Positions 9,044-17,479 of a stretch of DNA of 64,000 nt are shown in pieces (position 1 is the stretch's first letter; each line of letters opens with the position of its first letter). The stretch spans positions 1,550,001 through 1,614,000 of the forward strand of contig NZ_JAGP01000001.1 of assembly GCF_000526715.1 (NCBI RefSeq), given 5' to 3'. The notes under the pieces were generated by a model. The model was not told the DNA's origin. It made no database searches and was given only the letters and a program-made list of their open reading frames with translations. The DNA is from Hydrogenovibrio kuenenii DSM 12350 (GTDB lineage Bacteria; Pseudomonadota; Gammaproteobacteria; Thiomicrospirales; Thiomicrospiraceae). The position numbers were made by a program, and so were the translations under genes.

Positions 9044-10021
9044 TTAATACTTGATGAGCGCCGAACCCCAAGTAAAGCCACCACCAAATGCTTCTAACAA
9101 AAGTGTCTGTCCACGCTGAATGCGTCCATCTCTGACAGCTTCATTTAAAGCCAAAGGAATTGACGCACCTGAAGTGTTTGCATGCTTATTGACTGTAATA
9201 ACTGTTTGTTCGTCGCTCAAACTAAGCTTTTTAGCGGTCGCTTTTATAATACGGAGATTGGCTTGATGTGGAACTAGCCAGTCCAAATCAGCTTTTGTAA
9301 GATTATTTTCTTCAAGCGTTTCTTTAGCAATGCTACTCAAGGTATTAACTGCGATCTTAAAGACCTCATTCCCTTTCATTTGCATTGTACGCTCTGCAAC
9401 ATCGTCTGAAGAAGGTCGTTTAGATGGTCCTGATGGCACATGAAGCAACTCTTCATATTGACCATCTGCATGAATGTGTGTGGAAAGAATACCTGGCTGA
9501 CTTGATGCCTCTAATACAACCGCACCAGCACCATCACCAAACAACACGCAAGTGTTACGGTCTTCCCAGTTTGTTATACGAGATAAGGTTTCTGCGCCAA
9601 CAATCAATGCTTTTTTAGCCATACCGGTTTGCATAAATTGATCCGCAACACTCAAGGCATAAACAAATCCCGTACAGACTGCCTGAATATCAAACGCAGG
9701 CGCACCGTGATTATTAAGGCGTTGCTGTAAAAGAGTTGCTGTACTTGGAAAAATTTTATCAGGGGTTGTGGTTGCGACAATAATCAGATCAAGATCAGAA
9801 CCTTGAACGCCTGCCATTTCTAGTGCTTGTATAGAAGCTTCATAAGCAAGATCACAGGTCGTTTGATTATCCGCTGCAATACGGCGCTGCTCAATACCTG
9901 TACGCTCACGAATCCATTCATCAGTGGTATCAACCATCTTCTCCAAATCTGAATTCGTCATTACTTTTTCAGGAAGATACCCTCCCGTTCCAATAATACG
10001 ACTATAGATTCTTTGACTCAT
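9044..10021 (-). CDS. fabH: Beta-ketoacyl-ACP synthase III
   Basis: Starts fatty-acid synthesis by condensing acetyl-CoA with malonyl-ACP. 325 residues. Seen: RTGIEQRRIA near residue 40, the nucleophile region DIQAVCTGFVYAL (Cys near 114), the histidine of LVPHQANLRI and the asparagine of KHANTSGASIPLAL, which make up the Cys-His-Asn triad. It is followed by fabD with a 42-nt gap. Confidence 0.97.
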   Translation of the reverse strand: MSQRIYSRIIGTGGYLPEKVMTNSDLEKMVDTTDEWIRERTGIEQRRIAADNQTTCDLAYEASIQALEMAGVQGSDLDLIIVATTTPDKIFPSTATLLQQRLNNHGAPAFDIQAVCTGFVYALSVADQFMQTGMAKKALIVGAETLSRITNWEDRNTCVLFGDGAGAVVLEASSQPGILSTHIHADGQYEELLHVPSGPSKRPSSDDVAERTMQMKGNEVFKIAVNTLSSIAKETLEENNLTKADLDWLVPHQANLRIIKATAKKLSLSDEQTVITVNKHANTSGASIPLALNEAVRDGRIQRGQTLLLEAFGGGFTWGSALIKY

Positions 10022-10065
10022 TGATACCTGCTTTGGCTACTTAGCCCTACTGAATATGGTTAAAC

Positions 10066-11121
10066 TTACGCCTGCTCCGCGCTGGCTTGAGGCGAGTCTT
10101 CTGACAAGACTTCTTTTGTTTCTAAAAGTGCTTTTACTTCATGAGCAATCAAATCAGGAACATTTTTAATCACTTCAAGCCTAGCTTCCGCAATCGCATG
10201 ATAAAAAGAAAATGCATCCGCGCCACCATGACTTTTAATAACGATTTTGCGCAACCCTAAAAATGATGCGCCATTATAACGCCTTGGATCGACTTTTTCT
10301 TTAAAAGCTTTCAGTACTGGATAGGAAATTAACGCAACTAATTTGGTGAGTAAATTTTTACTAAATGCTTCTTTTAAATAGAAGGAAATCATTTTCGCAA
10401 CTCCTTCACTCGACTTCAAAGCAACATTTCCATCAAAGCCATCACAAGAAACCACATCTACATCGCCCTTAAAGATCTCATCACCCTCAACATAACCAAC
10501 ATAATTGATCTGGGTATTTTTGAGAATCTCATTGGCATCTTTAATGCGCTGATGTCCTTTAATTTCTTCTTCGCCAATATTTAACAAGCCAACTCTTGGA
10601 CTAGGGTTATTATCCACAGCTTTCGTCAACACCGACCCCATAACGGCAAATTGCGCTAAACTCTCACCGTCAGCACCAACATTTGCTCCCAAATCCAAGA
10701 CATGGACATGACCTTTAATTGTCGGCATTGATGTACAAATTGCAGGACGATCTATTCCAGGAAGAGTTTTTAATACGAACTTAGAAACAGCCATTAAAGC
10801 ACCGGTATTACCTGCACTCACACAAGCATTGGCTTCATCATCTTTCACCAGATTCAATGCCAACCTCATAGAGGACTTACGCTTATTCCTAAGCGCCTTT
10901 GAAGGCAAGTCATCCATCTCTACCACTTGTTCAGCATGATGTACATTAATGCGACTCGCATCATACTGGTGTTTGGCTAGTTCTTTTTCAATCAGCTCTT
11001 GCTGACCTACTAGCACAATAGAAATATCGGAAAATTTGGATAGGGCTTTCAATGAAGCAGGTACAGTCACCGACACTCCATGGTCGCCACCCATCGCATC
11101 TACTGCAATTGAAATAGTCAA
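10066..11121 (-). CDS. plsX: Phosphate acyltransferase PlsX
   Basis: Converts acyl-ACP to acyl-phosphate for phosphatidic acid synthesis. 351 residues. Seen: AVDAMGGDHG at the N-terminus, the SAGNTGALM motif near residue 105 and VSCDGFDGNVALKS near residue 235. It lies between rpmF and fabH as in many proteobacteria. The short acidic C-terminal tail looks non-conserved. Confidence 0.96.
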   Translation of the reverse strand: MTISIAVDAMGGDHGVSVTVPASLKALSKFSDISIVLVGQQELIEKELAKHQYDASRINVHHAEQVVEMDDLPSKALRNKRKSSMRLALNLVKDDEANACVSAGNTGALMAVSKFVLKTLPGIDRPAICTSMPTIKGHVHVLDLGANVGADGESLAQFAVMGSVLTKAVDNNPSPRVGLLNIGEEEIKGHQRIKDANEILKNTQINYVGYVEGDEIFKGDVDVVSCDGFDGNVALKSSEGVAKMISFYLKEAFSKNLLTKLVALISYPVLKAFKEKVDPRRYNGASFLGLRKIVIKSHGGADAFSFYHAIAEARLEVIKNVPDLIAHEVKALLETKEVLSEDSPQASAEQA

Positions 11122-11176
11122 GATAGTTTTCCTAAACTCGTTAAGTCAGATTTAAAACGGGAAGATACTTAGAAAG

Positions 11177-11207
11177 AAAAACCCCAAGCATAGCTCAGGG
11201 TTTTTTT
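11177..11207 (-). terminator. Probable terminator after rpmF
   Basis: An AAAAACCC / GGGTTTTT outer stem with an inner AGC/GCT pairing and an A-run/T-run on the flanks, downstream of rpmF on the minus strand. It probably sets a lower level for plsX and the fab genes than for the ribosomal protein gene. Confidence 0.65.
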
Positions 11208-11226
11208 GATAGCATTAAAGACAAGA

Positions 11227-11400
11227 TTACTTATCTTGAATAACTTTTTTACCTTTGTAGTAACCATCAGCAGTCACATGATGACGGCGATGTACTTCAC
11301 CAGTTGTTTGATCAACTGTCAAAGTAGTTGCGTCTAGCGCGTCATGTGAACGACGCATACCACGTCTTGATGGTGTTTTACGACTTTTTTGAACAGCCAT
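11227..11400 (-). CDS. rpmF: 50S ribosomal protein L32
   Basis: A 57-residue basic protein starting [20 protein letters not shown], the signature of L32, ending KKVIQDK. It has none of the zinc cysteines found in some L32 forms. It lies 24 nt after yceD in the conserved yceD-rpmF-plsX order. The stop is TAA at 11227-11229. Confidence 0.96.
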   Translation of the reverse strand: MAVQKSRKTPSRRGMRRSHDALDATTLTVDQTTGEVHRRHHVTADGYYKGKKVIQDK

Positions 11401-11424
11401 TGTAGTACTCCTAAAATCAACAAT

Positions 11425-11952
11425 CTAATTCGGATCTTTTTGCAAACCTTTTAAGAGTGCAAAAGGGTTTTCTTTATTCTTTAATTCATCAGAAGCCTGT
11501 GCTTCGACTTCTGGAGGATTTTCATATGCCATTTTTGCGTTCTCATCAATAGGTGATAATGGCACACAAAGCAACACTTCTTCTTCAATCAATTCAATCA
11601 ACGACAACTTGTCTTCAGGAAGTTCGTAAACTTCTATATCATTTGGTAACTCAGCTGCTAGTGACATTGACTCAACAAAAACACCTGTCACATCAGCACG
11701 CACCTGATAATCAAATGGGCTCAATGAACGCTGACACCTTAAGTTCAAAACAGTCTCTAAATGCATATCAAATGCAACCAGCTTATGCACTGGGTGCCGA
11801 TAAAATTGCACATCGACTGTTATATCATGTTTAGGCTCTACCAAACGCTCGACTAAGCGCGGAAATTTCCGCTGATTGACTCTAGCAGTAAATCGTTTAT
11901 GATGTTGTGCAGAGTAAATCGGATCAATTAAATCTGGAAGCTTGTCAAACAT
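11425..11952 (-). CDS. yceD: YceD/DUF177 family protein (23S rRNA accumulation protein)
   Basis: Member of the YceD (DUF177) family, linked in E. coli to 23S rRNA processing or accumulation and nearly always next to rpmF. The conserved N-terminal KLPDLIDP matches the KLPLTLDP start of the E. coli protein, which favours the ATG at 11950-11952. In-frame ATGs at 11964 and 12003 would give extensions of 4 or 17 residues. Seen: one conserved cysteine in LNLRCQRSLSPF, where the E. coli protein has CQRC, an acidic LSLIELIEEEVLLCVPLSP motif and the C-terminal NPFALLKGL. Confidence 0.88.
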   Translation of the reverse strand: MFDKLPDLIDPIYSAQHHKRFTARVNQRKFPRLVERLVEPKHDITVDVQFYRHPVHKLVAFDMHLETVLNLRCQRSLSPFDYQVRADVTGVFVESMSLAAELPNDIEVYELPEDKLSLIELIEEEVLLCVPLSPIDENAKMAYENPPEVEAQASDELKNKENPFALLKGLQKDPN

Positions 11953-12067
11953 GGCGCGAATCATACTCCCATTGAACCCCAAAGTCAAAAAGAATATCAA
12001 CATCTTTCTATCTTAGAATTCAATAATAAAATTCAATTAAAACAACGACTAAACGCAACCACTACTT

Positions 12068-12682
12068 ATGAGCAAGCAATACCAATCCGACTTACCCAAC
12101 ATTACCCTTGCATCCACTTCAATTTTTCGCAAGCAACTCTTAGAAAAACTAGGGCTCACGTTTACCACAGCTAAACCTAACATTAACGAAACACCCTTGC
12201 CGAACGAACCCGTTACGGACATGGTAAAGCGCTTGTCTCTAGCTAAGGCTGAAGAAGTTGCAAAAGGCACAAACAACAGCATCATCATCGCCTCGGATCA
12301 AAGCGCGATCTTTAATCACCAACCCATTGGCAAACCCCTCTCATATGACAAAGCTTTTCAACAGCTAAGCAACTTCAGCGGCAAAACAATTGAATTCCTT
12401 ACAGGGCTTGTTGTAATAGATCAAATCCACCAAGAGACCTATCAAGCTCTTGACACAACAAAAGTATTCTTCAGAAATTTGAGTAATGAAGACATTCATA
12501 ACTACCTAACACTAGAAGAGCCATTTGAATGTGCAGGCAGCTTCAAATCTGAAGGACTAGGCATCACTCTATTTGAAAAAATTGAATCGACCGATCCAAA
12601 TGCCTTAATTGGACTACCTTTAATTCAATTGACCAGCTTTTTAAAAGCTTGTGGTATTCAACTACCTTACTTGGCAAAATAA
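12068..12682 (+). CDS. Maf-like nucleoside triphosphate pyrophosphatase
   Basis: Maf/YceF-family house-cleaning enzyme that hydrolyses modified or non-canonical nucleotides. 204 residues. Seen: LASTSIFRKQLLEKLGL (family signature SxxRxxLL), KAEEVAK, SDQSAIF and GKPLSYDKAFQQLSNFSGK. It is transcribed divergently from yceD, with a 115-nt gap between the chosen starts. In E. coli the YceF gene is also a neighbour of yceD and rluC. Confidence 0.93.
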   Translation: MSKQYQSDLPNITLASTSIFRKQLLEKLGLTFTTAKPNINETPLPNEPVTDMVKRLSLAKAEEVAKGTNNSIIIASDQSAIFNHQPIGKPLSYDKAFQQLSNFSGKTIEFLTGLVVIDQIHQETYQALDTTKVFFRNLSNEDIHNYLTLEEPFECAGSFKSEGLGITLFEKIESTDPNALIGLPLIQLTSFLKACGIQLPYLAK

Positions 12683-12699
12683 TTTAAACACTTATAAGC

Positions 12700-13377
12700 T
12701 TAAGCAGACTGAAATGGTTTTATATGATGTTGCAACCAATCTGTCATAGAATGTAAATCATCAAAATATGAAACGGGCTCATAGGTTTTCAATACATCCA
12801 GATCATGAACCCCATGACTTAAGGCAATAACATCCATATTAATGTTTTGAGCCATTTGCATATCAAATTCAGTATCCCCCACCATCACAGCTTCCGCAGC
12901 CGCTAAACCAAACTCATCAATTATTTGCTGCAACATTAATGGACTAGGCTTCGACTCCGCTTCAACTGGTGTTCGCGTCATATCAAAATAAGATTCAAAC
13001 CCAACTTCTGATAACACTTGATCCAACCCTCTACGACTCTTTCCTGTCGCAATTGCCGTTTTCACGCCAGCTTTTTTCAACATTTGTAGAAGCGCTTCAG
13101 CCCCATCAAAAGGCTTCATGTCAACATCAGCATGGTTCAAGAAGTATTCTGTATAACCTTTTGCCATAGCTGCAATACCCGCTTCAGTCGCATCAGGATA
13201 AAGCGTATAAATGGCTTTTTCTAAACTCAAACCGATAATGCTTTTAGAAACATCATAAGGCAAGACTGGGTAACCTGCATGCTTTGCTGCATATTGAATA
13301 GAAGCAACAATCCTCGCCTCAGAATCCATTAAAGTACCATCCCAATCAAAGATGACACATTGGTATTTTTTCGTCAT
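12700..13377 (-). CDS. HAD-family phosphatase, phosphoglycolate phosphatase-like
   Basis: HAD-superfamily hydrolase of the Gph/PGPase group. 225 residues. Seen: motif I DWDGTLMDSEA near residue 10, motif II TAIATGKSRRGLDQ near 109, motif III lysine in AESKPSPLM near 142 and motif IV VGDTEFDMQMA near 165. Similar proteins are found next to rluC in many gammaproteobacteria. Salvage of 2-phosphoglycolate is plausible, and would matter in an autotroph, but the substrate is inferred only from family. Confidence 0.88.
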   Translation of the reverse strand: MTKKYQCVIFDWDGTLMDSEARIVASIQYAAKHAGYPVLPYDVSKSIIGLSLEKAIYTLYPDATEAGIAAMAKGYTEYFLNHADVDMKPFDGAEALLQMLKKAGVKTAIATGKSRRGLDQVLSEVGFESYFDMTRTPVEAESKPSPLMLQQIIDEFGLAAAEAVMVGDTEFDMQMAQNINMDVIALSHGVHDLDVLKTYEPVSYFDDLHSMTDWLQHHIKPFQSA

Positions 13378-13402
13378 TTTAAAATCCTAAACCACTGTAC
13401 TG

Positions 13403-14350
13403 CTATTCATTATCAGCAGATGATAAATATTGAATAATCCCTTCAAAATCGTGATGCAAAGGCGCTTCAATTTTTATTACTGCATCATCACCTTCTTTAC
13501 CTGGGTGGGTAAAGGTTAAAAACTGAGCATGCAAAGCCAAACGCTTCATACCTAACTTAGCAAATGACTTATTAATAGATTTATCTCCGTACTTATCATC
13601 CCCAACAATGGGACAACCCTGAGACTGTGCATGAACACGTATTTGATGTGTGCGCCCTGTTTTCAAACGAACATTCACCAAATCAACCTCTTTGAAAGAT
13701 TGCTCCACCTTAAAAAAACTTACTGAAGGCTTACCAGACTGATCTACCACAACCATTCTTTCGCCTGATTGAAGCGTGTTCTTTAGCAGAGGCAAGTCTA
13801 TTTTTTGCTTGCCTTTAGGCCAATGTGCCGATAGTAAAGCCAAATACTCTTTAACCATTTTGTCTTCACGAATTTGTTCATGAAGCGCTTTCAATATAGA
13901 TGCTTTTTTGGCCAATAAAATACACCCTGAAGTTTCTCTATCAAGGCGATGTACCAACTCCATACGTTTTGCCAAGGGGCGTAGCTCTCGCATTACTTCT
14001 ATTAAACCAAACTGAACCCCGCTACCACCATGAACTGCAACACCTGAAGGCTTATTAATTACCATCAAATCAGCATCTTCATACAAAATCGCTTGTTCTA
14101 TTCGCTCTAGCTGACCGGCTGGTATTTTAACTTCCATTTTTTCAGGCGTTCTAATTGGTGGAATACGAATTAAATCCCCTTCCTGAATTCGGGTCGTCTG
14201 CTTTACCCGCCCTTTATTAACGCGAACCTCACCTTTTCTTATAATTCGGTAAATAAGTGTTTTAGGGACATTGCGATAATGGCGCATTAAAAAGTTATCG
14301 ACTCTCTGACCAGCATCTTCGGAGCCAGCCGTAATAAACTTTACAGACAT
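13403..14350 (-). CDS. rluC: 23S rRNA pseudouridine synthase (RluC type)
   Basis: Makes pseudouridines in 23S rRNA. Seen: an N-terminal S4 domain (RVDNFLMRHYRNVPKTLIYR, then KGEVRVNKGRV), then the RluA-type catalytic domain with the aspartate of ELVHRLDRETSGCILLAK and KTGRTHQIRVHAQSQGCP. The ATG at 14348-14350 gives MSVKFITAG, a normal family start, and an upstream in-frame ATG at 14407 would overlap the rne control region. It is divergent to rne, as in E. coli. Confidence 0.93.
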   Translation of the reverse strand: MSVKFITAGSEDAGQRVDNFLMRHYRNVPKTLIYRIIRKGEVRVNKGRVKQTTRIQEGDLIRIPPIRTPEKMEVKIPAGQLERIEQAILYEDADLMVINKPSGVAVHGGSGVQFGLIEVMRELRPLAKRMELVHRLDRETSGCILLAKKASILKALHEQIREDKMVKEYLALLSAHWPKGKQKIDLPLLKNTLQSGERMVVVDQSGKPSVSFFKVEQSFKEVDLVNVRLKTGRTHQIRVHAQSQGCPIVGDDKYGDKSINKSFAKLGMKRLALHAQFLTFTHPGKEGDDAVIKIEAPLHHDFEGIIQYLSSADNE

Positions 14351-14399
14351 ATTCTTTCTCTTTAACGTAATTTGCGCTAGTTTACAAGATAATATGCAT

Positions 14400-14414
14400 G
14401 GATGCATTGCATCC
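14400..14414. promoter_or_regulatory. 15-bp perfect palindrome in rluC-rne divergent region
   Basis: GGATGCA-T-TGCATCC, a 7-1-7 perfect inverted repeat about 50 bp upstream of the rluC start and overlapping the candidate rne -35 region. The size and symmetry fit a dimeric regulator site, but no regulator is identified. Confidence 0.4.
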
Positions 14415-14435
14415 CTGAAAAATGAATGATATATT
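14407..14435 (+). promoter_or_regulatory. Candidate rne promoter
   Basis: TTGCAT, 17 bp, TATATT. The -10 matches 5 of 6 and the -35 is weak (3 of 6). If used, transcription would start near 14441 and give a leader of about 550 nt. Tentative. Confidence 0.35.
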
Positions 14436-14440
14436 TAGCC

Positions 14441-14997
14441 GGAGCTTAGAATTTCTATATAAAACAGAAACTAAGTGATACAGAATTTTTTAGAGTTCTG
14501 AAGCCACTCGGTTTTAGAATAGTTTTAAAAGAACCACGAGAAATAGATAAAACAGACGAAAAAATAGAAAAAAGTTACAGATCGCAACCGCCAAAAAAGC
14601 GAAGAACGTAAGACGATACTGCAACCATACGGGATGATTTCTACCAAGAAAAATACCGAGTAACAAAATAAAACAGATGTTTCTTTCGAAGTATTAAATT
14701 AAAACATCTGATTTGGCTAAGAGCTTTTATGGCACATAAAATAAAAGCTCGAAAACAACGCGAGATGCTTTTACTCAAGTCTCTATGTAGCTTTCGAAAT
14801 AATCGAAACTGCAACCAAAGATTAAAAATAAGAAAATAAAAGGAGTAAAAGCCGTCATTGATGGTATTTAACGCTATTTAAGCGTGTATAACATTCAACA
14901 AAAAACTCCGCAAAGATGCCTTACTCACCTTCCGTTTTTCATCTTCTCAACCCTGTTTTTATCCGTTTCTCTTTAACATAATTAAAAAGAGAATCGC
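14441..14997 (+). promoter_or_regulatory. Long structured 5' leader of rne
   Basis: The largest non-coding stretch in the window, with no credible ORF. It contains clear inverted repeats: CAGATGTTT/AAACATCTG (14674-14682 and 14702-14710), GAGCTTTTAT/ATAAAAGCTC (14721-14730 and 14741-14750, loop 10), TTTCGA/TCGAAA (14792-14797 and 14803-14808) and CAGAA/TTCTG near 14480-14500. E. coli rne has a long leader whose hairpins let RNase E cleave and autoregulate its own mRNA. A comparable role here is inference, since I cannot confirm the Rfam rne5 fold by eye. Confidence 0.6.
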
Positions 14998-17412
14998 ATG
15001 AAAAGAATGCTGATTAACGCGACGCAACCAGAAGAGGTCCGCATCGCATTAGTCGATGGGCAAAAGCTCTACGACTTGGACGTCGAAACCCCACATCATC
15101 AAAAGAAAAAAGCCAACATTTACAAAGGTGTCATCACCCGCATCGAACCTAGCCTAGAGGCTGCGTTTATCGATTACGGTTCTGAAAGACATGGCTTCCT
15201 CCCCTTCAAAGAAGTTGCTGAAGAGTATTATCCAGAGAACTTTGCTGGAGATAAATTGACAATTAAAGACGTTCTAAAAGAAGGTCAAGAAATTATTGTT
15301 CAGGTACAGAAAGAAGAACGAGGCAACAAAGGGGCTGCCCTTTCTACACAAATTACTTTGGCTGGCCCTTATGTCGTTATGATGCCAAACAATCCTAAAG
15401 CAGGCGGCATCTCTCGTCGTATTGAAGGTGAAGATCGCACAGATACTCGTGATGCACTTCGTGACATTGATATTCCTGAAGGCATGGGACTCATCATCCG
15501 AACAGCAGGTGTTGGTAAATCCACTGAAGAACTACAGTGGGGAATTAACTACCTAGTACAGCTATGGGAAGCAATCCAGAATTCAGCTACTGAAAAAACA
15601 GCTCCTTTCTTAATCCACCAAGAATCAGATATCGTTATCCTGGCAATTCGTGATTACTTACGCCAAGACATTGGTGAAATTATCATCGATGATATGGAAA
15701 CCTTCCATAAAGCGCGTGATTTCATACAACACGTTATGCCTCACCAAGTGTACAAGGTAAAACCTTATCAGGACAGCATCCCACTATTCACTCGCTTCCA
15801 AGTAGAGTCTCAAATTGAATCTGCTTACATGCGAGAAGTAAAATTGCCTTCTGGTGGTGAAATCGTTATCGATATTACCGAAGCAATGACTTCGATTGAC
15901 ATTAACTCCAGCCGTTCGACTAAGGGTGGAGACATTGAAGAAACTGCTTATCACACTAACTTGGAAGCAGCTTGTGAAATTGCTCGCCAACTCCGTTTAA
16001 GAGATATTGGTGGACTGGTTGTAATCGACTTTATCGATATGCATTCAAACCGCCACCAAAGAGATGTTGAAAACAAAATGCGAGAAGCGGTTAAATCCGA
16101 CAGAGCTCGTGTTCAAATTGGCAAAATCTCACGTTTTGGTCTATTAGAAATGTCTCGCCAACGCCTAAGACCTTCTATTGAAGAGTCCACGCAAATGGTA
16201 TGCCCTCGTTGTAAGGGTGTCGGCGTAATTCGAGGTGTTGAATCTTTGGCATTATCTATTCTTCGTTTAATCGAAGAAGAAGCAATGAAAGAAAATACAC
16301 GACGTATTACGGTTCAAATCCCTGTCGATGTTGCAACTTTCTTACTCAATGAAAAACGTCATCAAATCATCCACATTGAAGATCATCATAAATTACATGT
16401 CTTAATCATTCCAAATGAGCACCTTGTAACACCTCATTACCAAATGGAACGTACAAAACATGGTGAAGAGCTCTCTAATGATTCAAGCTATAAAATCAAA
16501 GATGTAACCTCTCATCAAAATATGGATGATTTTATTGAGCCTCCTAAAGTTGTTAAGGAAGAGCCAGCAATCAAAAATATGCAGCCGAGTGCACCTCCAG
16601 CACCAACACCTGCACCAAAAGCTACTGAAGAAACCAAGCCTGGTTTGTTTAACCGCTTATGGAAAGCTTTATTTGCTGCTGCACCAGAAGAACAGGAAGA
16701 GGAAAAACCACAACCTAGACGTCGTCAAAACAACCGAAATGGTAACAACCGTAACCGTAACAACAACCGTAACCGTAACAACAGACGTCGTCAATCTGGT
16801 GACAATAACTCAACTACTGTAGATAATGCCGCTACCGCTGCATTGGAAATGCCTGTTAATGCATCTGAAAACAACTCAGATAAAAGCGACGAGAAGCAGT
16901 CAACAGGTAAAGGTCGTGAGAACCGTCGTGGCGGCCGTAACCGCAATCGTCGTCGTAAACAGGAAACTGACGGTACTGAAACGCAAGAAACAATCACTAG
17001 TAATACAAGTAATGCTTCTAGCGAAACAGAAACGACCAATACTAAGCCTACAAGCTCTGATGTCACTGAAACTGATAATGCAGAACAATCCTCTCCTCGT
17101 CCAAAAAGAGGTAGAAGAACGCGTAACCAGAAAAAACCGACTGAAGGCTTATCTTCAACAAATGAAGAAAATGCTGACGTTTCTGAAACAGCTAATGCTC
17201 AAAACGAAAATGAATCTTCTGAACGCCGACCAAGACGTCGTAGCCGCTATAACACACGCAGCTACAACGGTCGACGTCGTAAGCCAGAAGGTGCAGAATC
17301 ACTTTCTATCCACTCTCCTGCTCCAGGATCTGAACCTACTAATACTCCTCAAACGGAAACTTCAGTAGAAAAACAACCTGAACCAGCAACAGAGTCGTCA
17401 GAAGGAAAATAA
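14998..17412 (+). CDS. rne: Ribonuclease E
   Basis: Essential endoribonuclease for mRNA decay and rRNA/tRNA processing, scaffold of the degradosome. 804 residues, shorter than the E. coli enzyme (about 1061). Seen: [21 protein letters not shown] start, S1 domain (residues about 38-120), catalytic domain with [11 protein letters not shown] and [11 protein letters not shown] carrying the metal-binding aspartates, and the zinc link CPRCKG near residue 403. Residues about 500-804 are low-complexity, rich in Arg/Asn, Pro and acidic residues, as expected for the disordered RNA-binding and scaffold half. It has an unusually long upstream leader. Confidence 0.97.
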   Translation: MKRMLINATQPEEVRIALVDGQKLYDLDVETPHHQKKKANIYKGVITRIEPSLEAAFIDYGSERHGFLPFKEVAEEYYPENFAGDKLTIKDVLKEGQEIIVQVQKEERGNKGAALSTQITLAGPYVVMMPNNPKAGGISRRIEGEDRTDTRDALRDIDIPEGMGLIIRTAGVGKSTEELQWGINYLVQLWEAIQNSATEKTAPFLIHQESDIVILAIRDYLRQDIGEIIIDDMETFHKARDFIQHVMPHQVYKVKPYQDSIPLFTRFQVESQIESAYMREVKLPSGGEIVIDITEAMTSIDINSSRSTKGGDIEETAYHTNLEAACEIARQLRLRDIGGLVVIDFIDMHSNRHQRDVENKMREAVKSDRARVQIGKISRFGLLEMSRQRLRPSIEESTQMVCPRCKGVGVIRGVESLALSILRLIEEEAMKENTRRITVQIPVDVATFLLNEKRHQIIHIEDHHKLHVLIIPNEHLVTPHYQMERTKHGEELSNDSSYKIKDVTSHQNMDDFIEPPKVVKEEPAIKNMQPSAPPAPTPAPKATEETKPGLFNRLWKALFAAAPEEQEEEKPQPRRRQNNRNGNNRNRNNNRNRNNRRRQSGDNNSTTVDNAATAALEMPVNASENNSDKSDEKQSTGKGRENRRGGRNRNRRRKQETDGTETQETITSNTSNASSETETTNTKPTSSDVTETDNAEQSSPRPKRGRRTRNQKKPTEGLSSTNEENADVSETANAQNENESSERRPRRRSRYNTRSYNGRRRKPEGAESLSIHSPAPGSEPTNTPQTETSVEKQPEPATESSEGK
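16747..16782 (+). repeat. In-frame 18-bp tandem repeat in rne
   Basis: Two exact back-to-back copies of an 18-bp unit encoding Asn-Arg-Asn-Arg-Asn-Asn in the disordered tail of RNase E. Replication slippage could change the copy number, so this is a possible strain-variable site in an RNA-binding arginine-rich segment. Confidence 0.85.
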
Positions 17413-17430
17413 ATCAAATGATTTATGTAT

Positions 17431-17459
17431 AAAAAAAGCGCCTAAATGGCGCTTTTTTT
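17431..17459 (+). terminator. rne terminator (bidirectional)
   Basis: Stem AGCGCC / GGCGCT, loop TAAAT, flanked by an A-run and a T-run. It lies 19 bp after rne and 20 bp from the glnE stop on the other strand, so it serves both convergent genes. Confidence 0.9.
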
Positions 17460-17479
17460 ATTCTCTTTCTTAGATAAAT

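Noticed and set aside
16526-17368. Long ORFs overlapping the 3' part of rne in other frames and on the other strand
   Set aside because: They arise from the low-complexity Arg/Asn codon runs of the RNase E tail and have repetitive, non-protein-like composition and no ribosome sites.
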